DNA of 42,571 nucleotides from Burkholderia sp. H160 (GTDB lineage: Bacteria > Pseudomonadota > Gammaproteobacteria > Burkholderiales > Burkholderiaceae). The notes under the pieces were generated by a model. It did not search any database, was not told the origin of the DNA, and saw only the letters and a program-made list of their open reading frames with translations. The stretch's first letter is position 1. Each line of letters starts with the position of its first letter. The position numbers and the translations under genes were made by a program. The stretch covers positions 1-42,571 of the forward strand of contig ABYL01000057.1 in NCBI GenBank assembly GCA_000173575.1, read 5' to 3'. Shown piece by piece: positions 1 through 7,630 of this stretch.

Positions 1-282
1 AAGTTAAAGAGACATTTGAGTGTCTCTAACGAGACGTAGGCCACGGGCCGATTCTGGCCGACAGTACGCGTTCTCCCCACTCGCCGGAAAGCTGCCATTG
101 AAGACCCCAACGTGAGCTCTGGAGTAAGTTCGCGGAACTGGTGCTCCCGGCCATCTTCGGCCAATCGCCCGCATCTCCGAGCGGACATTCGAGTGTCCGC
201 TCCGCCTGAAAGACCTGCCTTCGAGAAGACGTGGCATTCCAAGACCCGGCGGTCATGCAGAAAGGTGATCTGCTCTCGTAGG
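1..282. other. Non-coding stretch with two related palindromes
   Basis: No credible gene is seen. Two 20-bp palindromes of the same design lie at 8-27 and 181-200. Both share the core GACATTYGAGTGTC, in which GACA pairs with TGTC around a six-base centre. The outer three base pairs differ but stay paired (AGA/TCT in the first, GCG/CGC in the second), so both can fold as 7-bp hairpins. The stretch lies downstream of the SDR gene and resembles decayed dispersed repeat DNA. Function unknown. Confidence 0.4.
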
Positions 283-1026
283 TTAGCGTGCGCTGTCGAT
301 AATCGAGCCTCCGTCAGGGGTGAGGCTGTAGCCCGTCAGGAACTGCGCATCCTTGCTCGCCAAGAAAAGGACAACGGGCGCAATGTCATCGTCCGGCGAT
401 CCATAGCGACCGAGCGGATTGGTTGGCGCGGGCACGCTGGCTTCCTTGCCCCATGTTTCAGCGACCGGTAGGACATTGTTCACCGTTATTTTATCGGCGC
501 CCCATTCTTTCGCTGCAGTCCGCGTCAGGGCACGAACCGCCTCTTTCGCCATGCTGTACGGTCCATAACTTATAAGGCCTACGACGCCCGCCATCGAGCC
601 AAAATTGATGACTCGCCCTTCACCGCTCGCCTTGAGATGGGGATAGCAGGCCTGCATCGTGCGCAGATAGGCAATCGGGCCGACCTCGAAATTGCGCTGC
701 AATTGCTTCACTGAGAGATCGATTATGGACGAGAAGGGAGCGGTGGGGTCGAAGGCGTTGTTCACGAGAATGTCAATGCCGCCGTAGGATTCGACGACCA
801 TTTCCACCGCCACCTTGATCTGTTCGGCGTCGCTGATGTCGCATGGCACGCCAAGGGCCGTCCCGCCGGAGGCCTTGATCTCCGCGACGACGGTATTCAC
901 ATTGGCGGGGGTGACCGAAAGAACCGCTACTTTTGCGCCTTCCGCTGCGAACAGCTTAGCAGTGGCGCGACCGATACCTCGACCAGCGCCCGTGACGATA
1001 GCTACTTTTCCGTTAAGTCGGCCCAT
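283..1026 (-). CDS. Classical SDR-family NAD(P)-dependent oxidoreductase
   Basis: A 247-residue classical short-chain dehydrogenase/reductase, predicted cytoplasmic. It has the nucleotide-binding TGAGRGIG (residues 12-19), Asp63, the NNA motif (89-91) and the full catalytic set Asn112, Ser144, Tyr157 and Lys161 (YSMAK). The start is placed at the third in-frame Met of the cluster because GGAG lies six bases before it; the first Met directly abuts the upstream stop codon and has no separate ribosome site. It follows the DoxX-like gene and is almost certainly co-transcribed with it, divergent from an HxlR regulator. Length and motifs fit the family, but the substrate cannot be deduced. It contrasts with two other SDRs in this window that lack the Tyr-Lys pair. 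Confidence 0.93.
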   Translation of the reverse strand: MGRLNGKVAIVTGAGRGIGRATAKLFAAEGAKVAVLSVTPANVNTVVAEIKASGGTALGVPCDISDAEQIKVAVEMVVESYGGIDILVNNAFDPTAPFSSIIDLSVKQLQRNFEVGPIAYLRTMQACYPHLKASGEGRVINFGSMAGVVGLISYGPYSMAKEAVRALTRTAAKEWGADKITVNNVLPVAETWGKEASVPAPTNPLGRYGSPDDDIAPVVLFLASKDAQFLTGYSLTPDGGSIIDSAR

Positions 1027-1038
1027 ATACATCTCCAT

Positions 1039-1452
1039 TCAGTTGAAGCTTTGGTGGATTGGCTGCGTCAGGCTCGGCGCATAGGGCGACCGAACCTGCC
1101 GAGCAGCGTTTTGGGTGGCGAATGAGATGGCGAGGAGCACCAGGCCCACGACTGCTGGCACGGCCGCCTTCGGATTGCGCACACCGAGATGTGCCATGCC
1201 AGACAAGATCAGGTGATAAAAAATGCCGGCATAGGCGAAATCACTGAGGGGAACACTCAGCCGCGAGAGAATGGCGACGGGGCCCAGGATCTTCACGACA
1301 ATCATGAAGGGCACTAGATGAGCGGCGGAGTAGCCCAGCGCGATTTGGGACTGCTTCACCAAGTCTCGTTTGATCAGGTACAGGTGCACGGAGACCAGAT
1401 ACAACAGCGACAACAGTGCTGTGCTGATCCAATATGCATAGTTCTCAAGCAT
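1039..1452 (-). CDS. DoxX-like small integral membrane protein
   Basis: A 137-residue protein with about four hydrophobic segments (roughly residues 5-27, 41-60, 70-88 and 95-113) and a polar C-terminal tail. Length and layout fit the DoxX/DoxX-like family of small four-helix membrane proteins; the family call rests on general pattern, not a sharp motif. AAGGA precedes the start by eight bases. The stop codon directly abuts the first possible start codon of the SDR gene, so the two form an operon. The divergent HxlR regulator is the likely controller. Members often sit beside redox-stress regulators and oxidoreductases, which fits here, but the biochemical role is unknown. Confidence 0.75.
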   Translation of the reverse strand: MLENYAYWISTALLSLLYLVSVHLYLIKRDLVKQSQIALGYSAAHLVPFMIVVKILGPVAILSRLSVPLSDFAYAGIFYHLILSGMAHLGVRNPKAAVPAVVGLVLLAISFATQNAARQVRSPYAPSLTQPIHQSFN

Positions 1453-1533
1453 GAAGTTTTCCTTTACGAGTCATCCAGTCGACTTGGCATGAGAATGTCG
1501 CGTAAGATGAAATCTCGCAAGTAGGATGAAAAA
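1453..1533. promoter_or_regulatory. Divergent promoter region, candidate HxlR operator
   Basis: This 81-bp gap separates the DoxX-SDR operon from the HxlR gene and must hold both promoters. Two imperfect direct repeats, TCGCGTAAGATGAAA (1498-1512) and TCGCAAGTAGGATGAAA (about 1515-1531), lie next to the HxlR start. They are candidates for the regulator's own binding sites. AGGA at 1523-1526 also serves as the ribosome site for the ATG at 1534. Confidence 0.35.
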
Positions 1534-1941
1534 ATGGCACCTAGTATGGAAAACCAGACCGATAGCGATGACGAGATCAACATGCACGACGAAATGCGGC
1601 GTGCCTTCGCGCTCCTTTCCGGCAAATGGAAGCTCGAAATAATGTGGCTGCTCAACCAGCGGATCTATCGCTTCGGCGAGCTAAGAAAAGCAATTCCCGG
1701 CATCACACAGCACATGCTGACAGCGCAGCTTCGCGAACTGGAAGCGGATGGCTTGGTGTCGCGCACCGTATTCGCGGAAGTACCCCCGCGCGTCGAGTAC
1801 GAGATCACTCAGAAGGCCCGCGGGCTTGGACCCACGATGGAGGCACTAACGGCCTGGTGGAATGAGTATGGACGGAGCGTGCCGGTAAAGCCCACTTCGC
1901 GTGGGCGAACAGCCAAAGCGCCCAGGTCAAAGGTGGGATGA
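1534..1941 (+). CDS. HxlR-family winged-helix transcriptional regulator
   Basis: A 135-residue regulator with a single HxlR/MarR-like winged helix at about residues 22-110. Family hallmarks include FALLSGKWKLEIMWLL, the recognition-helix region GITQHMLTAQLRELEADGLV and the wing around VPPRVEYEIT. A basic tail follows. HxlR proteins bind DNA as dimers and often control a divergent oxidoreductase in response to reactive electrophiles. Here the divergent targets would be the DoxX-like and SDR genes 81 bp away. The protein contains no cysteine, so the thiol-switch mechanism of YodB/HypR-type members cannot apply and a ligand or another signal is expected. Confidence 0.92.
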   Translation: MAPSMENQTDSDDEINMHDEMRRAFALLSGKWKLEIMWLLNQRIYRFGELRKAIPGITQHMLTAQLRELEADGLVSRTVFAEVPPRVEYEITQKARGLGPTMEALTAWWNEYGRSVPVKPTSRGRTAKAPRSKVG

Positions 1942-2205
1942 CAATGGCGCTAACGACGTCGCCAGACGATCGGCGCAACCGTGTTGAGCAGTTCCAACGG
2001 CTCCAATGGACATAAGTCGTCTGCAGATTCACCGTATGCTGATTAAGCTTGCGGAGGCGGGGACATCGGTCGCGGTCCGACTAAGAGATCGCGGACCCGG
2101 CCACAAGCTGGCGCAAATCGGTGAGCTGGCATCTGCACCCGAAGCGATCCGCATGGTCACTGTACGGCTAAAATCGACGATTCCGAAGACGGTCCGAAGG
2201 CCAAC
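1942..2205. other. Intergenic gap before the LysR gene
   Basis: This 264-bp gap lies between the HxlR and LysR genes, both on the plus strand. No convincing gene, terminator or strong promoter was recognised. GAAGG about five bases before the ATG at 2206 is a usable ribosome site. Confidence 0.3.
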
Positions 2206-3120
2206 ATGGAAATCAAATGGATTGAAGATTTCATCGCTCTTGCGCAGTACCAGAGCTTTTCCCGCGCCGCTGAATTTCGTAATGTCACGCAGTCCGGGTT
2301 CAGCCGCAGAATCCAGTCACTCGAGCAATGGGTCGGCGCTGAACTGATTGACCGCAGCAGCTTTCCTCCGGTCCTGACCCCCGCCGGTCAACTGTTTCGC
2401 GAAGTCGCCGACGATGTTCTTGCCCGGCTTCTCGATACGCGGGCCATCATCCGCACTGAGCAGCGCATCGCGGGCAAGAGTCTGCAGATTTGCGCGGGAC
2501 ACACGATAGCCCTGAATTTCCTTCCGACATGGCTCAAAGCGCTCGCGCCCCAATTCGGTGAGGTACGGGCGCGCGTAATTCCGACGAACGTCCACGACTC
2601 GATTCTCATGCTCGTGAACGGCAATTGCGAGCTGATGTTTGCCTATCATCATCCGGAGCTCCCCCTCCATCTCGACGCCGCGAGGTACGAGCATCTCACC
2701 GTTGGTCTCGATACCCTGATGCCAGCCAGCAGGTCAAACGAGCGTTCGGCTCCCAAGTTCCGCCTGCCGGGGACCAAGCAACGTCCGCTGCCCCTTATCT
2801 CCTACACCGAAACAAGTTACTTCGGACGTTGCCAGGCGCTGCTGTTGAAGAAGGCATCGGACGCGCTGTCGTTGCGACTGCACTATGAGTCCGACATGGC
2901 GGAAGTTCTGAAGAAACTCGTCATGGAGGGGGAAGGCGTGGCCTGGCTCCCCAGGAGCACGATTACGAAAGAGCTTGCCGATGGCGATCTCGTACCGGCA
3001 GGGCCGGCGAGCTGGCACCTGCAGGTGGAACTGCGCGCATATCGTGATTCAACGAATCGCAGCGAATTCCTGGATACGCTATGGCATCACCTGCGCGCAG
3101 GCTCCGCCACGCTGGAATAG
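2206..3120 (+). CDS. LysR-family transcriptional regulator of the aspartate cluster
   Basis: A 304-residue LysR-type regulator. The N-terminal winged helix (residues 1-60) shows the family pattern SFSRAAEFRNVTQSGFSRRIQSLE, with an alpha-helical linker to about residue 85 and a periplasmic-binding-like effector domain (about 90-295). It precedes the symporter, racemase-family and aspartase genes on the same strand, 172 bp upstream. LysR genes are more often divergent from their targets, so a separate promoter in that gap is likely; an inverted repeat there is a candidate site. By context the effector could be aspartate or a related dicarboxylate, which is inference. Family call is secure. Confidence 0.93.
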   Translation: MEIKWIEDFIALAQYQSFSRAAEFRNVTQSGFSRRIQSLEQWVGAELIDRSSFPPVLTPAGQLFREVADDVLARLLDTRAIIRTEQRIAGKSLQICAGHTIALNFLPTWLKALAPQFGEVRARVIPTNVHDSILMLVNGNCELMFAYHHPELPLHLDAARYEHLTVGLDTLMPASRSNERSAPKFRLPGTKQRPLPLISYTETSYFGRCQALLLKKASDALSLRLHYESDMAEVLKKLVMEGEGVAWLPRSTITKELADGDLVPAGPASWHLQVELRAYRDSTNRSEFLDTLWHHLRAGSATLE

Positions 3121-3134
3121 GGTTTTCCCGCGTT

Positions 3135-3157
3135 ATGCGCCTTTCGCATGGGCGCAT
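3135..3157. promoter_or_regulatory. Inverted repeat upstream of the symporter operon
   Basis: Perfect 7-bp arms ATGCGCC (3135-3141) and GGCGCAT (3151-3157) flank nine bases. Partial or interrupted dyads of this size are typical of LysR-type operators. It lies just after the LysR stop and about 135 bp before the symporter start. A run of seven to eight T begins about 17 bases after the right arm, too far for a normal intrinsic terminator. A weak TTGAAC (3181-3186) with TACGGT (3204-3209) at 17-bp spacing could be the operon promoter. Confidence 0.35.
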
Positions 3158-3292
3158 GTCGTAACAGCATCAGCGTTTTTTTGAACGTCCCTACCATCCG
3201 TTCTACGGTGAAAGTGCCGCTCCCAGCGCCGCTTTCATTTCTTCTCCCGCGCGTGGCCGTCACTTTCCATCGTCCACGCCGCTACAGGACGG

Positions 3293-4576
3293 ATGACCAT
3301 GAAGAATCGCCTTACCCTGAGCATCGCGGTAGCCATGCTCCTTGGAGTCGGAGCTGGGTACGCATGCCACACGAACATTGCTGACCCCGCCACGCTGAAA
3401 GCGGTTGCCGGCTACTTCTCGATTGTCACGGATATTTTCCTGCGTTTGATCAAGATGATCATCGCGCCGCTGGTCTTCGTCACACTCGTGTCGGGGCTGG
3501 CGGGGATGGATAGCGGCGACGATGTAGGCCGGATCGGGCTGCGCTCGGTTGGATGGTTCATCAGCGCATCACTCATCTCTCTGGCGCTCGGACTCGTCAT
3601 GGCGAACGCACTGGAACCCGGCGCAGGTCTGCATCTGACTGAGAGTCCCAGCGAAGTGAACACGGGGCTCAACACGGCGGCATTGAACGTCAAGGACGTG
3701 ATCACGCACGCATTCCCGACAAGCCTGCTGGATGCGATGGCGCGCAATGACATCCTGCAGATCCTCGTCTTCTCACTCTTCCTTGGCGTCGGCCTTAGCG
3801 CACTCACGCGCGACTCGCGCGTCGGCATCGTCATCCAGGCCATCGACGGAATGGTCCCTGTGATGCTTCGGCTCACGAACTACGTCATGCGTGCTGCGCC
3901 GCTTGGTGTCTTTGGTGCCATCGCCTCGTCCGTGACGCTGCGTGGCCTTGACGTGATCTACACCTACGGCAAGCTCATCGGGTCGTTCTACCTCGGGCTG
4001 CTGGTTCTCTGGGCAATTCTCATCGCAATCGGCTACGTTTTTCTCGGACGCAAGGTGGGGAGTCTGCTGAAGGCAGTCCGTGAACCCGCGATGATTGCAT
4101 TCTCGACCGCAAGCAGCGAGGCCGCATATCCGCGACTCACCGAGCAACTGGAAAAGTTCGGCGTCGACAAGAAGGTGGTCGGCTTCACGTTGCCGCTGGG
4201 CTACGCATTCAATCTCGACGGTTCGATGATGTATCAGGCGTTCGCAGCGATCTTCATTGCCCAGGCCTTTGGCGTCCAGATGCCAGTGTCGCAGCAGATC
4301 TTCATGTTGCTGATTCTGATGTTGAGCAGCAAGGGAATGGCAAGTGTGCCGCGCGGGTCGGTGGTCGTCGTTGCGGCTGTCGCGCCGATGTTTCATCTGC
4401 CTGTCGCCGGCGTGGCTTTGGTCCTGGCGATCGACCAGATTCTCGATATGGGTCGCACGATGACCAACGTGATTGGCAATAGCGTTGCGACTGCTGTCAT
4501 CGCGAAATGGGAAGCTGCACGCGAAGCAAAGTCGACGGACGCCTCCTTTGAGCAGGTGGAGGCCGGTGCACGATGA
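3293..4576 (+). CDS. Dicarboxylate/amino acid:cation symporter (DctA/GltP family)
   Basis: A 427-residue DAACS-family secondary transporter of the inner membrane that imports dicarboxylates or acidic amino acids with H+ or Na+. Conserved regions are present: the serine-rich re-entrant loop (FSTASSEAAYPRLT), FNLDGSMMYQAFAAIFIAQA, a second loop around SSKGMASVPRG, and DMGRTMTNVIGN in the substrate-binding helix. An ATG at 3299 lies at better distance from AGGA (3286-3289) and may be the true start. The gene overlaps the racemase-family gene by 4 bp (ATGA), implying translational coupling. With aspartase downstream, aspartate or fumarate/succinate are the likely substrates. Exact specificity cannot be read from sequence. 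Confidence 0.94.
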   Translation: MTMKNRLTLSIAVAMLLGVGAGYACHTNIADPATLKAVAGYFSIVTDIFLRLIKMIIAPLVFVTLVSGLAGMDSGDDVGRIGLRSVGWFISASLISLALGLVMANALEPGAGLHLTESPSEVNTGLNTAALNVKDVITHAFPTSLLDAMARNDILQILVFSLFLGVGLSALTRDSRVGIVIQAIDGMVPVMLRLTNYVMRAAPLGVFGAIASSVTLRGLDVIYTYGKLIGSFYLGLLVLWAILIAIGYVFLGRKVGSLLKAVREPAMIAFSTASSEAAYPRLTEQLEKFGVDKKVVGFTLPLGYAFNLDGSMMYQAFAAIFIAQAFGVQMPVSQQIFMLLILMLSSKGMASVPRGSVVVVAAVAPMFHLPVAGVALVLAIDQILDMGRTMTNVIGNSVATAVIAKWEAAREAKSTDASFEQVEAGAR

Positions 4577-6033
4577 GCGCGACTGTGGCGGAAAGCCGGC
4601 GCAAGCTGGGCGTAGTCGGAGGATTGGGCCCGCTGGCAAGTGCCGATGTGTTCTTCAAGATCGTGAAGGCGACGCCTGCATCCTCCGACGCCGAGCATGC
4701 CGAGGTCATCTTCGAGCAGCGCCCGTTCAAGGGAGCCGGGGCGGGTAGTGCCGCGACGACGGAGCGCAAACTGTACATCTTCAACATGATCCGGGATTTC
4801 GAAAAACGCGGGGTAACGATGGCTGTGCTCCCGTGTTTTCTGAGTCACACGTTTATCGACGAACTGACAGCAAATACGAGCTTGCCTATTGTCGATATCG
4901 TCGAAGCAGTTCGCAGCCACGTGCAGCGAAAGTTCCCCGCCGCGAAGCGTATCGGCGTGCTCGCATCCGATTACGTCCGTGAAAAGCGGCTCTTTGAACG
5001 GTATTTCGCCTCCCCCGAATTCGAGGTCGTGCATCCGCGCACTGCCGACGATACCGATACGGTAACTAAAGCCATCTATGGGTCTGACGGTATCAAGAGC
5101 GGTAATCTCCGTGGCCGCCCTGTAGAGTTGCTGCGCGCTGCGTGCGAGAGCCTCGTGGATCAGGGCGTCGACGTCATCGTGCCGGGCATGACAGAAATCG
5201 CCCTCGTCGCCGAGGAAATCGGAAAGTTGCAGGTGCCACTTGTCGATTCCAACATGGCGTATGCGCAGTACGTCGTCTCTGGCCGTCCCAGTTCACCTGC
5301 CCCGGTTTTCAAGGTCGGCGTGGTGGGTGGCGTAGGCCCTGCTGCGACGGTCGATTTCCTTAACAAGGTCGTCCGTCATACGCCGGCGTCGCGCGACCAG
5401 GATCACATCAAACTTCTGGTTGAGCAGAATCCGCAGATTCCAGACCGAACAGGAAACCTGATCAGCGAAGGGGTGGACCCGACCGTCTCGCTCTACGCCA
5501 CGTGCAAAAAACTGGAAGACGGTGGCGCAGACATCATCGCAATCCCCTGCAACACTGCACATGCGTTCGTTGACCGGATCCAGCCGTATCTTGGAATACC
5601 TATCGTCAACATGCTCACCGTCACGGTGCGCTACCTGCGTGATTCCTTTCCCGGCTTGCGCGATTTCGGCGTGCTGGCCACATCAGGCACGATCGGCAGC
5701 GGTGTCTATCAGAAGGCTCTCGAATCGCAGGGTCTGCACCAGATTGCCCCTGGCGCCGCTTTGCAGGCGCGTGTGATGGACGCCATCTACGGAAACAACG
5801 GCGTCAAGGCAGGTTTCACGACCGGTCAATGTCAGGAAGACATCATCGCAGCGGTCGAGGGACTGATTGCAGAGGGCGTTGAAGTGGTCCTCCTTGGATG
5901 CACGGAGCTCCCCATCCTCCTCCCGGCTGGCGAATTCGTCGGCCGTAACGGCGGGCGCGTGCAACTGGTTGACCCGACTGAAGTCCTCGCGAGGCAATGC
6001 ATTGCTTACGCGAAGGGCGGCGCCACCAACTGA
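4573..6033 (+). CDS. Double-domain aspartate/glutamate racemase-family protein
   Basis: A 486-residue protein made of two tandem Asp/Glu/hydantoin racemase-family domains (about 10-238 and 246-482), where family members usually have one of about 230-250 residues. These enzymes are PLP-independent and use two cysteines as acid-base pair. Domain 2 has both: Cys326 in PCNTAH and Cys443 in LGCTE. Domain 1 keeps Cys88 in the altered context PCFLSH, but the second position is Met206 in PGMTE. Domain 1 is therefore probably not a normal racemase and may be structural, regulatory or changed in reaction. Both domains open with a glycine-rich GVVGG[LV]GP loop. The gene is coupled to the symporter and precedes aspartase, which suggests D-aspartate to L-aspartate conversion; that substrate is inferred. 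Confidence 0.9.
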   Translation: MSATVAESRRKLGVVGGLGPLASADVFFKIVKATPASSDAEHAEVIFEQRPFKGAGAGSAATTERKLYIFNMIRDFEKRGVTMAVLPCFLSHTFIDELTANTSLPIVDIVEAVRSHVQRKFPAAKRIGVLASDYVREKRLFERYFASPEFEVVHPRTADDTDTVTKAIYGSDGIKSGNLRGRPVELLRAACESLVDQGVDVIVPGMTEIALVAEEIGKLQVPLVDSNMAYAQYVVSGRPSSPAPVFKVGVVGGVGPAATVDFLNKVVRHTPASRDQDHIKLLVEQNPQIPDRTGNLISEGVDPTVSLYATCKKLEDGGADIIAIPCNTAHAFVDRIQPYLGIPIVNMLTVTVRYLRDSFPGLRDFGVLATSGTIGSGVYQKALESQGLHQIAPGAALQARVMDAIYGNNGVKAGFTTGQCQEDIIAAVEGLIAEGVEVVLLGCTELPILLPAGEFVGRNGGRVQLVDPTEVLARQCIAYAKGGATN

Positions 6034-6066
6034 GCTGACACCGGCTCGCCACCAAAAGCTATCGTC

Positions 6067-6092
6067 GCCCGGTTCGAAAAAACGGACCGGGC
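6067..6092. other. Intercistronic hairpin before aspA
   Basis: A 10-bp stem (GCCCGGTTCG with CGGACCGGGC, one G-U pair in RNA) closes an AAAAAA loop. No T run follows, so it is not a typical intrinsic terminator. It sits between the racemase-family stop and the aspA ribosome site and could stabilise or process the mRNA or attenuate aspA expression. Confidence 0.5.
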
Positions 6093-6128
6093 GCGCCATC
6101 CGTCTGGCCATTTCCCTTGGAGCATCAA

Positions 6129-7547
6129 ATGTCAGTTTCGACTCACCGTATCGAGCACGATCTTCTTGGCGATCTGCCGGTTCCGCAGGAGGCGTATTAC
6201 GGCATCCATACCCTGCGCGCGCTCCAGAATTTCCCGATTACGGGCATTCCTATTTCGACGTACCCGAATCTGGTCAACGCGCTTGCCAGCGTCAAGGAGG
6301 CGGCAGCACTCGCCAATCGCGAGCTCGGCCTGCTGACGGAGCACAAACTGAAGGCCATCGTGCAGGCCTGCCGGGCGATTCGTCAGGGCGTGGCGCGTGA
6401 CCAGTTCGTGGTCGACGTTATTCAGGGCGGCGCCGGCACGTCCACGAACATGAATGCCAACGAGGTCATTGCCAATCTCGCGCTGGAGTACCTCGGTTGT
6501 CAGCGTGGCGACTATGCAGTTTTGCACCCTAACGAGGACGTCAATCTGGGACAAAGTACCAACGACGTTTATCCGACTGCACTCAAAATTGCTGCTTACA
6601 TGGGTATCGTGCAGCTCGTCCATGCAATGGGCGTGCTGCGTGCCTCGTTCGAACGAAAGGCGGAGGAGTTCAGAAACGACCTCAAGATGGGGCGGACGCA
6701 GCTGCAGGACGCGGTGCCAATGACGCTGGGCCAGGAGTTCAGTACCTTTGCCGTGATGCTAGGCGAAGACGAAGATCGCCTGATGGAGGCATCAAAGCTG
6801 ATCTGTGAAATCAATCTGGGGGCGACCGCGATCGGCACCGGTATCAACACGTCGCCTGAGTACGCGCCTCTCGTATGCCGTCACCTTGCTTCGGTCACGG
6901 GAATTCCCGTCACCACTTCGCCGAATCTCGTTGAGGCAACACAGGACGTCGGCTCGTTTGTGCAACTGTCGGGTGTGCTGAAGCGCGTAGCCGTCAAACT
7001 CTCGAAGGTCTGCAATGACCTGCGGTTGCTCTCCAGTGGTCCACGGGCAGGCTTTGGGGAAATCAACCTCCCTCCCGTTCAGGCGGGTTCCAGCATCATG
7101 CCGGGCAAGGTGAACCCGGTTATCCCGGAAGTGATGAACCAGATTGCGTTCGAGGTGATCGGTAACGATGTAACGGTCAGTTTCGCAGCAGAAGCGGGTC
7201 AGTTGCAGCTGAACGCGTTTGAGCCGGTTATCGCGCACAGTCTCTTCAAGAGCGTCGCGCATCTTCGGGCGGGATGCCTGACATTGGCATCAAAATGCGT
7301 GGACGGCATTACCGCGAATCGTGAGCGACTGCAGTCACTCGTCGAGAACTCGATCGGCATTGTGACTGCGCTGAACCCCTACATCGGATATGTGAATGCA
7401 ACCCAGGTCGCGCAGCAGGCACTCGTTTCCGGCGGGAGCGTCGCGGAGATTGTCATTGAGCGGGGCCTTCTCACCCGGGTACAACTGGATGAAATCCTTC
7501 AGCCAGCGATGCTGACCCAGCCCAGACAGTCCATCGTCTTGCGGTGA
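6129..7547 (+). CDS. aspA: Aspartate ammonia-lyase (aspartase)
   Basis: A 472-residue aspartase of the fumarase/aspartase superfamily, converting L-aspartate to fumarate and ammonia in the cytoplasm as a homotetramer. It begins with the typical RIEHDLLGDLPVPQEAYYGIHT. It carries GGAGTSTNMNANEV and the signature flexible loop GSSIMPGKVNPVIPE with the catalytic serine. Length matches E. coli AspA (478). The start is ATG 6129, preceded by GGAG at six bases; an in-frame TTG four codons upstream overlaps that ribosome site and is rejected. It is the last gene of the symporter/racemase-family/aspartase set, which together would import, racemise and deaminate aspartate. Confidence 0.96.
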   Translation: MSVSTHRIEHDLLGDLPVPQEAYYGIHTLRALQNFPITGIPISTYPNLVNALASVKEAAALANRELGLLTEHKLKAIVQACRAIRQGVARDQFVVDVIQGGAGTSTNMNANEVIANLALEYLGCQRGDYAVLHPNEDVNLGQSTNDVYPTALKIAAYMGIVQLVHAMGVLRASFERKAEEFRNDLKMGRTQLQDAVPMTLGQEFSTFAVMLGEDEDRLMEASKLICEINLGATAIGTGINTSPEYAPLVCRHLASVTGIPVTTSPNLVEATQDVGSFVQLSGVLKRVAVKLSKVCNDLRLLSSGPRAGFGEINLPPVQAGSSIMPGKVNPVIPEVMNQIAFEVIGNDVTVSFAAEAGQLQLNAFEPVIAHSLFKSVAHLRAGCLTLASKCVDGITANRERLQSLVENSIGIVTALNPYIGYVNATQVAQQALVSGGSVAEIVIERGLLTRVQLDEILQPAMLTQPRQSIVLR

Positions 7548-7560
7548 TCAGGTGACGGGC

Positions 7561-7588
7561 GCCGGGGCCAGTCGCTGTCCGCCCCGGC
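7561..7588. terminator. GC hairpin between convergent genes
   Basis: An 8-bp perfect stem (GCCGGGGC and GCCCCGGC) with a 12-base loop lies 14 bases after the aspA stop and before the end of the convergent D,D-peptidase gene. No T tract follows on either strand, so it may act as a weak or Rho-assisted bidirectional terminator. Confidence 0.4.
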
Positions 7589-7630
7589 TGCGAGCATGTT
7601 ACGACCTCGCGTCCTCGACTGCCGACGATT

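Noticed and set aside
3174-3181. T run after the LysR gene as an intrinsic terminator
   Set aside because: The only hairpin nearby (3135-3157) ends 17 bases before the T run, too far for a standard terminator.
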